This document shows, in pieces, positions 5,472-12,362 of a stretch of 40,387 nucleotides of DNA; the first letter of the stretch is position 1; each line of letters begins with the position of its first letter. The stretch lies in the IMG/VR virus record IMGVR_UViG_3300037840_000486, positions 1 through 40,387 of that record; one strand, 5' to 3'. This DNA comes from a virus. A program made the position numbers and the translations under genes. The notes under the pieces were generated by a model that searched no databases, had not been told where the DNA came from, and saw only the letters and a list, made by a program, of their open reading frames with translations.

Positions 5472-5589
5472 CTTGTTTCTCCTCATAACATTCTTGACAT
5501 AACATAATAAATTGATTGACATAAGTGTCATAGGTTTCGTAAAGTTGTTCGGTATATTCGCCGCAATGATCGCAGATACCATCATTCAT
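5458..5589 (-). CDS. 43-residue zinc-knuckle protein
   Basis: An ATG at 5589 overlaps the end of the helicase gene, and the frame runs to TAA 5460-5458. CDHC at residues 6-9 and CQEC about 24 residues later give a compact zinc-binding layout with an intervening Tyr-rich segment. Its end overlaps the start of the HTH gene by 14 bases, and the GAGGAG inside it serves that gene as ribosome binding site. Below usual gene-finder length but well supported by motif and overlaps. Confidence 0.6.
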   Translation of the reverse strand: MNDGICDHCGEYTEQLYETYDTYVNQFIMLCQECYEEKQDETN

Positions 5590-6928
5590 GGTTCACCCAT
5601 ACCTTGCGTAGTTCGCCATTAATTCTGTGGTTCGATTTTGACCAGCCCAGATTGCGCAAGATGCCAGCTAATCTGTAGGAATCTTTCATCCGTTGCTTCT
5701 CACGTGGAATATTAAAGCACTGAGTTAGCATGTCCGATATGATGATGTAACTCGGATGAGCCTGAGCAATCCATTCTATTACCTGATCGGTCCATACATC
5801 TTGATTACGGTAGTCATTCACATACTGGTTCATTAGCTCTTGGTCTTGTTCGTTCAGATAGTGAGTCTCGCCTTGCTTATAGGCAGCTACCGCCTGTGCC
5901 CAGAGTTGAGCACGCACCTTCTCAAACCTATCAGTATCGATCTTTCCCACGCTTACCACCCAGAAGCGACGATTGACGTTATCTGTTAAAAACTCGTCAT
6001 TATTAGTCGAGCCTGTAAACACCACCTGGCGCGGATACTGCTGATTACCTCTCCCATACGCCTTGCGGAAGTCATCTACTTGGCGCGACAAGAAGGCTTT
6101 GATGGAATCAGCTTCCTTCTTTTTGAGAGAGTAAAATTCTCCAAACTCCATAATCCACTTTCCCTGAATAGTCTCTTGGCTATCCTTGTGATCAATATCG
6201 ATCTGTTGGTCGGAAAACCAGTCATCCATTACCGCTAGCTTGCGCAAAAAAGTAGATTTGCGGCAACCTTGATCCCCCTTTAGAACTAATATGGTGTCAA
6301 CTTTACAACCTGGCTCAAAAGCGCGAGCGACGCATGAAACAAGGAACTTAAGTAGCATTCGCTGGACTAGCGCCTGATGATCCGAATCTTGGTAGGCCAC
6401 CTCTAGACATTCCGCTAAGTCGGGAATATAGTCTTTCTGGTCCCACGTCAGAGAGTTTAGATAATTCCTAACTGGATGAAAGGCATTCTGCGAGGCTACT
6501 TGCTCAGTAGCCCTAATGATATCTGGCTCACTAAATACTAAATCTAACTTGTCGCTAATGGTGCAGCGGATGTTGGTATAATCCACATCTTGCAAACGTT
6601 TACCCCTGTAATAGACACAGTGATCTAACTCATTCATTTTGAGGCTACCATGGAAAGCCGCGTGCTCCGACAGAATGCGTTGCAGGTTGTCAGGCGTTTT
6701 TTTGATCTTGCCCTTACTACTGAGTTTAAGCGGAGCAGTGGATGTGCTTGGGTTCTGCTGGGACCTCAAGAATTCGGACACATATTGGTTAGCTTGGTCC
6801 CTAACCTCATCGTCTAAATCTTCGCGATCGATGAATGCCTGGCACTGGTACTCTTTTGCCTTTAGTGAGGAGGTAGAGTTTAGATAGTCTTTAAGTTTAT
6901 TGATTATTGGTTGTGGTAGATTGTTCAT
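5582..6928 (-). CDS. VapE/VirE-family replication helicase
   Basis: A 448-residue P-loop ATPase. Walker A is GDQGCRKST at 218-226, Walker B lies in KWIMEFGEF at 257-265, and FTGSTNNDEFLTDNVNRRFW at about 304-323 is the sensor/arginine-finger region typical of the virulence-associated protein E family. The first 120 residues show no primase zinc finger or TOPRIM motif, so this is a helicase-type initiator without a fused primase. It is the only replication enzyme recognised in the genome and sits about 350 bp from candidate origin iterons. The host presumably supplies polymerase. Confidence 0.88.
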   Translation of the reverse strand: MNNLPQPIINKLKDYLNSTSSLKAKEYQCQAFIDREDLDDEVRDQANQYVSEFLRSQQNPSTSTAPLKLSSKGKIKKTPDNLQRILSEHAAFHGSLKMNELDHCVYYRGKRLQDVDYTNIRCTISDKLDLVFSEPDIIRATEQVASQNAFHPVRNYLNSLTWDQKDYIPDLAECLEVAYQDSDHQALVQRMLLKFLVSCVARAFEPGCKVDTILVLKGDQGCRKSTFLRKLAVMDDWFSDQQIDIDHKDSQETIQGKWIMEFGEFYSLKKKEADSIKAFLSRQVDDFRKAYGRGNQQYPRQVVFTGSTNNDEFLTDNVNRRFWVVSVGKIDTDRFEKVRAQLWAQAVAAYKQGETHYLNEQDQELMNQYVNDYRNQDVWTDQVIEWIAQAHPSYIIISDMLTQCFNIPREKQRMKDSYRLAGILRNLGWSKSNHRINGELRKVWVNHE

Positions 6929-6943
6929 AATTTCTCCGTGTTA

Positions 6944-7105
6944 TTAGTTGGTAGGTTGACTTGCTTGGTGAGTCGTGATGAGAAATCTGATAACATCAGT
7001 GCGATTAACGCCAATGCCAGTCAGACTAAGCTGTGCTGCAATAGCATCCAACTTATGTAATTCTTCATCATTCAATCTCACTTGCACTAAATTAGTTCGT
7101 TTCAT
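6944..7105 (-). CDS. Ribbon-helix-helix (Arc/CopG-type) repressor
   Basis: From ATG 7105, preceded by AGAGGTTAAC, the product is 53 residues. VQVRLNDEELHKLDAIA is the beta strand and first helix, and NRTDVIRFLI the second helix, of the ribbon-helix-helix fold; nothing else is present. It is the first gene of the leftward early operon, 16 bases before the helicase, and most likely autoregulates it by binding near 7190-7275. The longer frame to 7165 lacks a ribosome binding site. Confidence 0.82.
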   Translation of the reverse strand: MKRTNLVQVRLNDEELHKLDAIAAQLSLTGIGVNRTDVIRFLITTHQASQPTN

Positions 7106-7192
7106 GTTAACCTCTTCTCTAATATAACCAAGTATGCACATGTAATACTGAAAAAATGCAAGCACTAATTATTTTATTTTCTGAGGAGCTGC

Positions 7193-7211
7193 TGCCTCCT
7201 ACTAGGAGGCA
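7193..7211. promoter_or_regulatory. 8-bp perfect dyad, possible operator
   Basis: TGCCTCCT and AGGAGGCA are separated by three bases. The dyad lies about 30 bases downstream of the predicted leftward transcription start and 90 bases upstream of the repressor gene, a good position for an operator or leader hairpin. Confidence 0.45.
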
Positions 7212-7244
7212 TCGATGACTCTCTGTAGCCCATCCGTTTTTTTT

Positions 7245-7274
7245 ATAATACACAATAATATCCACATCTTACAA
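7245..7274 (-). promoter_or_regulatory. Probable leftward early promoter
   Basis: On the minus strand TTGTAA (7274-7269) and TATTAT (7250-7245) are spaced by 18 bases, a fair sigma-70 match. An A-rich initially transcribed region follows. It would drive the repressor and helicase operon. Confidence 0.5.
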
Positions 7275-7278
7275 GACT

Positions 7279-7460
7279 GATGCCCCGTTGCCCCTGTTTT
7301 GACCTTGGAGTATAGTAATATTTCTACCTCCTCCCCATCTAAGAATCTACCTAAAAGTAATAAAGTAGGGGCATCAGGGCATCAGTAGTATTTTTATGCT
7401 TGTTTTGTCGAGCCGCCGCTGATGCTCCTGCTGGGGCAAACAAGGAGCATCAGGGGCAAC
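7279..7460. other. Candidate replication origin with GGGGCATC/CAGGGGCAAC iterons
   Basis: Short related words recur in both orientations: GATGCCCC then GTTGCCCCTG at 7279-7296, GGGGCATCAGGGCATCAG at 7368-7385, GATGCTCC at 7421-7428, GGGGCAA at 7433, and GGAGCATC then CAGGGGCAAC at 7444-7460. They fill an otherwise gene-free, partly AT-rich region beside the replication helicase operon. Clustered iterons at such a site suggest initiator or repressor binding. The array is irregular, so the origin call is inference. Confidence 0.45.
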
Positions 7461-7476
7461 ACCAACTAAAAAAATA

Positions 7477-7508
7477 GCCCCGACCTAGCTACCACACTAG
7501 GTCGGGGC
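7477..7508 (-). terminator. Strong leftward intrinsic terminator
   Basis: GCCCCGACCTAG and CTAGGTCGGGGC form a perfect 12-bp stem with an 8-base loop. On the minus strand it is followed by TATTTTTTTAG, a proper U-tract. It would stop leftward transcripts from the right before they enter the origin and early promoter. Confidence 0.75.
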
Positions 7509-7621
7509 CCGTTTGAACAATATTTACCACAATATTGAAGATCTTTAATCTCCGTGTACTACTATATCCATTTATGCAGATATTGTCAAGTTATCCGATA
7601 ATTTTAAACAATTTAAAACAA

Positions 7622-7650
7622 AAGGCGACAATATTTTGTACTGTCGCCTT
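7622..7650 (-). terminator. Second leftward intrinsic terminator
   Basis: AAGGCGACA and TGTCGCCTT form a 9-bp stem with an 11-base loop. On the minus strand TTTTGTTTT follows. It overlaps the stop of the weak leftward frame at 7649-7852, as a terminator of that gene would. Confidence 0.65.
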
Positions 7651-7852
7651 AAGTCGAAATGGAATTTGGAGTAATTACGATGCTGGTTATTGTCCCAGTA
7701 TTATCATATATATCAGCATATCGCCTGCCAAAGAGATTGGGCCCCCAAAAGCATTGAGAGGATAGCTCTTGACTAACTATCCTCTCAATAAGAATTTCCT
7801 CCCCAGGAAATAAAACACAATAGATTGACAACCTTTTCCTCTTATGCCCCAT
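7649..7852 (-). CDS. Possible leftward small gene ending at a terminator
   Basis: A 67-residue frame from ATG 7852 (MGHKRKRLSIYCVLFPGEE) ends exactly where the terminator at 7622-7650 begins. That would explain why leftward terminators exist here. Against it: no ribosome binding site, no recognised motif, and a 13-bp inverted repeat inside the coding part. It could equally be promoter DNA of the rightward operon that happens to be open. Confidence 0.3.
   Translation of the reverse strand: MGHKRKRLSIYCVLFPGEEILIERIVSQELSSQCFWGPNLFGRRYADIYDNTGTITSIVITPNSIST
7753..7789. promoter_or_regulatory. 13-bp perfect inverted repeat upstream of rightward operon
   Basis: ATTGAGAGGATAG and CTATCCTCTCAAT are separated by 11 bases. 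No U-tract of note follows on the plus strand; GCTTTT follows on the minus strand. It lies about 110 bases upstream of the rightward regulator gene and could be an operator, a third terminator or an RNA hairpin. Confidence 0.5.
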
Positions 7853-7897
7853 TATGCATTTTTCTTTCACCATCTGGGCATATTATCTCCTGTAGTT

Positions 7898-8449
7898 ATG
7901 AGCGCAACAGAGAAAAATCTCGATGATACCAGAGGAAGGGTCAATTCCTATCAATGGAAATTTCATGAATCTACCTATAGTCCATTAGAATGGGATACCA
8001 TCGAGTCTCTCCAATTCCTCACCTCCATCCACACCCTGCGTTCCGATTATGAATATCTTCTGGATATGGATGATCAACTCCATACTGCTTTCCATTTCCT
8101 CTTTACTCATCCCATCCTCACTAAACATCAACAACGTGTGCTCTTCCTCCTCTCCCAATCGCTCTCCCAAGTAGAAATGGCCAAATTATTCAATTGTAAT
8201 CAAACTTCTATTCATAAAGCTCTGTATGGCAATTTAACCTATCAAATTATCAATGGTCAAAAGACCTCTTTCTTATATGGAGGAATTAAAACTAAACTAA
8301 TTAAATTAGTCAAGCAATCTTTTGAAATTAAATCAATTATGAAAGAAATGTCCAATTACGATACCACAGGATGTCGTTTGCCTTATTATCAATCTTTAAG
8401 GAGACATTGTTTTCATTCATTTAGGGAGTTTGAGCAATGGATCCAATGA
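7898..8449 (+). CDS. HTH regulator with sigma region 4-like domain (paralogue of 2403 gene)
   Basis: First gene of the rightward operon, 183 residues from ATG 7898 (MSATEKN) or 201 from ATG 7844; neither has a clear ribosome binding site, and the shorter start avoids the leftward frame. The segment LTKHQQRVLFLLSQSLSQVEMAKLF, then NQTSIHKALYGN, parallels LTPKQQAILDLM and RQTSVFKAIRGN of the gene at 2403. Both continue with an aromatic residue, a GG and a basic helix. The C-terminal HTH of the longer paralogue is missing here. As an HTH protein at the head of the long rightward operon, it is a candidate activator of middle or late transcription. Confidence 0.65.
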   Translation: MSATEKNLDDTRGRVNSYQWKFHESTYSPLEWDTIESLQFLTSIHTLRSDYEYLLDMDDQLHTAFHFLFTHPILTKHQQRVLFLLSQSLSQVEMAKLFNCNQTSIHKALYGNLTYQIINGQKTSFLYGGIKTKLIKLVKQSFEIKSIMKEMSNYDTTGCRLPYYQSLRRHCFHSFREFEQWIQ

Positions 8450-8700
8450 ATCAATATCAATTTTATTTAGATGCAGAGGGGATGGTGCAAGTTATTTTAT
8501 CGGAGATTCCTCTTCCCCCAACCTGTTATCTCATTTGCACTATTTCTTTACCACTGATACAAATTTCCGAGACGATCCAACTCCTCCAGGCAGCCTGTGA
8601 TACACAATTAGTGGCCCTGAATGATAAAGCTAATAAGATAGAGGAAGCCAGACGGTTGGAGGAGATGTTTAAGAATCATTCAGCAAAGGATATTAATTAA
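8437..8700 (+). CDS. Hypothetical 87-residue protein
   Basis: The ATG at 8437 overlaps the preceding gene by 13 bases. The N-terminal half is hydrophobic and Pro-containing with three Cys; the C-terminal half is a charged helix (LNDKANKIEEARRLEEMF). No family recognised. It belongs to a run of six small overlapping genes between the regulator and the terminase. Confidence 0.6.
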   Translation: MDPMNQYQFYLDAEGMVQVILSEIPLPPTCYLICTISLPLIQISETIQLLQAACDTQLVALNDKANKIEEARRLEEMFKNHSAKDIN

Positions 8701-8701
8701 T

Positions 8702-8914
8702 ATGAAAACAATAGAAGAATTACAAGGGGAATACACCAAACTATGCGCCCAATTGGGAGAAATCTCTTTCAAACAAGAGCAATTGAAGCAACAAGAGATG
8801 CAATTAAAGAATCAACTACTCTTAATTGCGCAAGAGGCGGATCGAATTAAGTTAATACAGCAAGAGGTAGAGAAAGTGGCACAGCAAGATAAGACTGCCA
8901 CGCAGGAGTCATAA
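8702..8914 (+). CDS. Small coiled-coil protein
   Basis: A 70-residue, Gln- and Glu-rich protein with heptad spacing of Leu and Ile throughout (LGEISFKQEQLKQQEMQL and on), so almost the whole chain should be one coiled coil. It starts one base after the previous stop and its TAA overlaps the next ATG (TAATG). Function unknown; an oligomerisation or adaptor part is a fair guess. Confidence 0.65.
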   Translation: MKTIEELQGEYTKLCAQLGEISFKQEQLKQQEMQLKNQLLLIAQEADRIKLIQQEVEKVAQQDKTATQES

Positions 8915-9276
8915 TGTATTCTAATATTGGCAATTTCACTTTACATTTACTTAATAATGGAGACTATGAAATTAGTTGGAAAAGAGGTAATGTCACATAT
9001 AGAGTACTATCACATAATCTAATAGATGCTGTTGAGCAACACGCAGCACATCATTTTTTGTTATGTGCTCAATGGATCAAAGATATGGAAAATTTAAGTC
9101 CAACTGATTTTATCGAAAAGTCGGGAGCCATTGAATTAATTTCTCATCTGGATGACAGGCCCCCATCCATAAATCAATCTCAGCAAATCAAATGGGATCG
9201 TTATCTCTTGGTGAAAGCCTATAATAGATGGCAAATTACCAATCTTACATTACCCCAAGTAGAGGCGTATCTCTAA
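8914..9276 (+). CDS. Hypothetical 120-residue protein
   Basis: ATG 8914 overlaps the upstream stop, and its own TAA overlaps the next ATG. The first 35 residues look like a beta hairpin (FTLHLLNNGDYEISWKRG), followed by a His-rich helix (AVEQHAAHHFLLCAQWI) and a charged helical rest. No family recognised. Its operon position suggests an early or middle function before packaging. Confidence 0.65.
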   Translation: MYSNIGNFTLHLLNNGDYEISWKRGNVTYRVLSHNLIDAVEQHAAHHFLLCAQWIKDMENLSPTDFIEKSGAIELISHLDDRPPSINQSQQIKWDRYLLVKAYNRWQITNLTLPQVEAYL

Positions 9277-9764
9277 TGAGTCTTAAACAGGACATGGATT
9301 TTTACTGGAACGTGGCTCCCATGTATCTGGGATATGGTTCCTCCTATTCTTCGTTCCAATATCGCATGGAAGGAGGCCGCCCCACTGCCTCCTCTGAAAT
9401 GTCCCTCGATTCCATTCAAAAAAATCGTAAACATATCGCCAGATACAACCGTATTCAAAAACTATACTCATTATACTCTTCAGACGACCGTGCCAAACTT
9501 AATGCCATTTTTAACCAAGAAAATAATATTCCTCACATCATCAAGACCGCTTTTGGAGAATTAGCTGGTCTCTCACTATTTCATCCCACCTTATCAGATA
9601 TTCTGTATACTCATACTTGGAAATCTGGATTGGAGCTAAGACTCAAAAATGATAAGAAAGTAGCGACCCAAATTAAATTAGATATAAAAAAAGATTATCA
9701 AAGACTACAAGACCTCTATTACCAATACAAACAGGAGCTCGATTATCACCATGACAAAAAATAA
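9276..9764 (+). CDS. Hypothetical helical protein with GYGSSYSS motif
   Basis: I take ATG 9276, overlapping the upstream TAA, giving 162 residues; the longer frame from 9228 overlaps the previous gene. The motif YLGYGSSYSSFQYRMEG near residues 18-33 precedes helices with RYNRIQKLYSLYSSDDRAKL and a later FGELAGLSLFHP. Proteins of this general design (GYGSS, then a helical body) lie upstream of terminase in various phages and are sometimes thought to regulate late genes; I cannot confirm this. The C-terminus is strongly charged and probably coiled. Confidence 0.6.
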   Translation: MSLKQDMDFYWNVAPMYLGYGSSYSSFQYRMEGGRPTASSEMSLDSIQKNRKHIARYNRIQKLYSLYSSDDRAKLNAIFNQENNIPHIIKTAFGELAGLSLFHPTLSDILYTHTWKSGLELRLKNDKKVATQIKLDIKKDYQRLQDLYYQYKQELDYHHDKK

Positions 9765-10158
9765 ACTGCCCTCCCCAAAAGAATTCGGACAATTCACTCC
9801 TCCTACCAATCCACAATGTCAAATGACCATTAACTCGGTTGGACTACAGGACGAACATGTTTTCCATCCAACCCAAATTAAAATAGAACAACTTCCCACT
9901 TCAACAAAACAATTTGCGATCTATCTTGTCTTAGATAATGATGAACATAACTATTCCGATATCTTCCAAGAGAGCCAGGGATATACCCTTCATTATCAAC
10001 ATAATTCACTCTCTCTCCATTATAGGGGGCATTTTAAGGGCGTGCAAATTCACAACAAATTGGATAGAAGCACTAACTCCATCTCTCAGCAACTTATTTT
10101 TGCGGCTATCTTAATTAGCAAAACAGATGAAAATCAAACCTCTAATCTCCTTGTCTGA
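9751..10158 (+). CDS. Hypothetical beta-rich protein
   Basis: A 135-residue protein starting inside the previous gene (14-base overlap) and ending 32 bases inside the next. Alternating hydrophobic and polar residues (FAIYLVLDNDEHNYSD, then YTLHYQHNSLSLHYRGHF) suggest beta structure. His-rich. No motif recognised. Confidence 0.55.
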   Translation: MTKNKLPSPKEFGQFTPPTNPQCQMTINSVGLQDEHVFHPTQIKIEQLPTSTKQFAIYLVLDNDEHNYSDIFQESQGYTLHYQHNSLSLHYRGHFKGVQIHNKLDRSTNSISQQLIFAAILISKTDENQTSNLLV

Positions 10159-10480
10159 TGGCTACTATACTATTAGTCAGCTCGCTACTCTCCTACAAAT
10201 TAACAAAAGAACCATGGCCCGTCTTCTCCAAGCCACACAAGTAAATTATACAATACACAAAAACAGGCACATCATCCACCATCCAGGACATCCTCTCCTT
10301 ATTTCCATTGCCCTCTCACAATCTCTAAAATTATCCCCAATCTACTCGGCAACCCAACTCTCACATTTACTCCATAAATCAAAAACCTATCTGCATACCC
10401 ATCTGCCAACCAAATATCATTTGAAAAAGAAAAAGATATGGTTCCTATCTGATTTACACAGTAGAATCAAGACAAAATAA
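10127..10480 (+). CDS. Putative DNA-binding HTH protein upstream of terminase
   Basis: A 117-residue basic protein, rich in His and Lys. Residues 13-34 (YYTISQLATLLQINKRTMARLL) form a clear MerR/excisionase-type helix-turn-helix, and a similar element may repeat near residue 75 (YSATQLSHLLHKSKTYLHTHL). Two HTH copies in one small protein and a Lys-rich tail fit DNA binding. Its place directly before the small terminase gene makes it a candidate packaging or late regulator. Unlike small terminases, it lacks an oligomerisation helix. Confidence 0.55.
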   Translation: MKIKPLISLSDGYYTISQLATLLQINKRTMARLLQATQVNYTIHKNRHIIHHPGHPLLISIALSQSLKLSPIYSATQLSHLLHKSKTYLHTHLPTKYHLKKKKIWFLSDLHSRIKTK

Positions 10481-10502
10481 CCAAAATAAACACTAAAAGA
10501 AT

Positions 10503-10952
10503 ATGGCAGCTCATATTAAACTCACGGATGAACAAAAATCTCTGCTACACAAATTGTATTTTGAGGGGATGCCTGTGTCTGCTATTAGGGCTCATTTTTT
10601 AGATAAATATCAGATTAAGCTATCACGAGCTGTGGTGTATTCTTATATTTCACAGATTAGAGAACAGCAATTAGAAGACTTGGGTGAAATTATGCGCACT
10701 GCCGTAACTAATAAGCATCACCAATATGAATACTGGTTAGAACGAGCGGAAAAACTGTGTAATTCCGAGGCAGTTAAGACTAATCCTTCTCTGCAAATTG
10801 ATTGCATTAAGCTAATAGAGTCTATCCTATGGAAGCAGCTGACCTTAAATGGTTCTACCAAGGGAGAAACCACAGATACTAAGCAAACCTTTTTGGATGA
10901 ATTACAGAAGTTAGCTCAAAAAACCGTTTCCGATCCCCAAAAGAAGGAATGA
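10503..10952 (+). CDS. Terminase small subunit
   Basis: A 149-residue protein with an N-terminal HTH (about residues 8-48; FEGMPVSAIRAHFLDKYQIK, then SRAVVYSYI) followed by a helical, charged part that should drive ring formation. Its stop overlaps the start of the large terminase (ATGATG), the normal pairing. It would recognise phage DNA and recruit the large subunit. Assignment rests on domain order and neighbour. Confidence 0.75.
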   Translation: MAAHIKLTDEQKSLLHKLYFEGMPVSAIRAHFLDKYQIKLSRAVVYSYISQIREQQLEDLGEIMRTAVTNKHHQYEYWLERAEKLCNSEAVKTNPSLQIDCIKLIESILWKQLTLNGSTKGETTDTKQTFLDELQKLAQKTVSDPQKKE

Positions 10953-12355
10953 TGCCTCTGGATGTTGGCTCTCAATGGCATGCGATGAATATGCAGCAAC
11001 GTCATGCTTTCGTTGAGCAAATGTCGCCCGAACAATGGGAATATTTCCGATATTATTCTGACATTAGATTAAGGAAAAATCAAATACTACCTACTGCTAA
11101 TCACAGATATCTTTTTATCTGTGGAGGTAGAGGGGGTGGCAAAGATTTTATGTCGGCGGCTCACATGAGAAAATTAGCCCTCAATGGCCAAAAAGGTCTC
11201 ATGGTAGTAGCCCCAACTTATGCCTACCTAGATGATCCAGGAGGAATGGTAGATTCTCTCTTAGACCAATTCCCACCCAATCAAGCGCAACGTGTGGGTT
11301 CTACCATTCGTGTTTTTGATAAATCTCACAAATTAATCAATGAGATTACCCTTAAAACTACTCAACAGAATAATGGGTATCTCATTGGTGCTAACGTTTC
11401 CTTTGCTTGGCTTAATGAATTACGTATCTGTTGGGATGGTGATCCCGAAAAACAAGAAAAAATGTTCCATCTGTTCGATGCTTCTATCCGTCTCCCAGGT
11501 GCCCAGTTATTGATTACTACCAATCCTGATAATACTCCCATTTTCCGTTATCTCCACCAACTACACAAAGAACAACCAGATTTGTGCTATTATGGCTCTA
11601 ACTCTATGTTTGATAACGAATATTTGGATGAAAGAACCAAAAATCTCTTCATTAAGCAATGGCAAGGAACTAGATATTTTGACTCTGAACTCAATGGGGT
11701 GTTAGATTTCTCTACCCCTGGGGCCCTGTGGACACAAACTACTATTGATCAAACTCGCCATCCAGATTTACAACAAGCTTTTGCTAAAACCGCCAGAATA
11801 CCCAATCTCAATCCGTATCATTTCCTTGCCAGAATTATTGTGGCCGCCGACCCCTCTTTTACTTCTGATCCAGAAACTTCTGACGAATTTGGTATTTCGG
11901 TACAGGCCAGAGGCAAAGATGGTCATCTTTATATCTTAGAAGATCAATCTGCTATTATGAGCCCCGAACAAGCCGCCACCACTATTCAACAATTACGAGC
12001 CAAATATCAATCTCTTACCTCTCTACCAGTGGAAGTAGTAGGTGAAAAGAACGGCCTTGGAGAATATCTAACTTATGCTCTCCGAACCAAAGACCCCACT
12101 ATCAACCCAAAACTCATCCACATCTCTGAAGGTAAGATGACTCGTGCTCAGCCAATATCTTTATTATGGGAGCAAAAATTAGCTCATTTGGTGGGCTCTT
12201 TTCCCAAATTAGAAGAGGAAATGATGACTTATACCGGCAATCCGAAACAAAAATCTCCAAACAGATTGGATGCCATGGTTTTAGGCGCCCAAGAACTAAT
12301 GTTAGAAAAACGTGCCCAACAACCCACTCCCTATCAATCTCCACGCTTCAGGTAA
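10949..12355 (+). CDS. terL: Terminase large subunit
   Basis: A 468-residue packaging motor. Walker A is GGRGGGKD at 59-66; the acidic Walker B is in FAWLNE at about 151-156; LLITTNPDN is the coupling motif. The C-terminal RuvC/RNase H-like nuclease shows AADPSF near residue 293, a middle acidic site around VVGEKNG, and NRLDAM near residue 440. All landmarks are present, so the protein should cut and translocate DNA into procapsids. GGAATGATG at the start offers two ATGs, 10949 and 10952. Confidence 0.93.
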   Translation: MMPLDVGSQWHAMNMQQRHAFVEQMSPEQWEYFRYYSDIRLRKNQILPTANHRYLFICGGRGGGKDFMSAAHMRKLALNGQKGLMVVAPTYAYLDDPGGMVDSLLDQFPPNQAQRVGSTIRVFDKSHKLINEITLKTTQQNNGYLIGANVSFAWLNELRICWDGDPEKQEKMFHLFDASIRLPGAQLLITTNPDNTPIFRYLHQLHKEQPDLCYYGSNSMFDNEYLDERTKNLFIKQWQGTRYFDSELNGVLDFSTPGALWTQTTIDQTRHPDLQQAFAKTARIPNLNPYHFLARIIVAADPSFTSDPETSDEFGISVQARGKDGHLYILEDQSAIMSPEQAATTIQQLRAKYQSLTSLPVEVVGEKNGLGEYLTYALRTKDPTINPKLIHISEGKMTRAQPISLLWEQKLAHLVGSFPKLEEEMMTYTGNPKQKSPNRLDAMVLGAQELMLEKRAQQPTPYQSPRFR

Positions 12356-12362
12356 TTAACTA

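Noticed and set aside
7279-7460. CRISPR-like array
   Set aside because: The repeats are short, in both orientations and unevenly spaced, so they resemble iterons rather than CRISPR. No other array was seen in the window.
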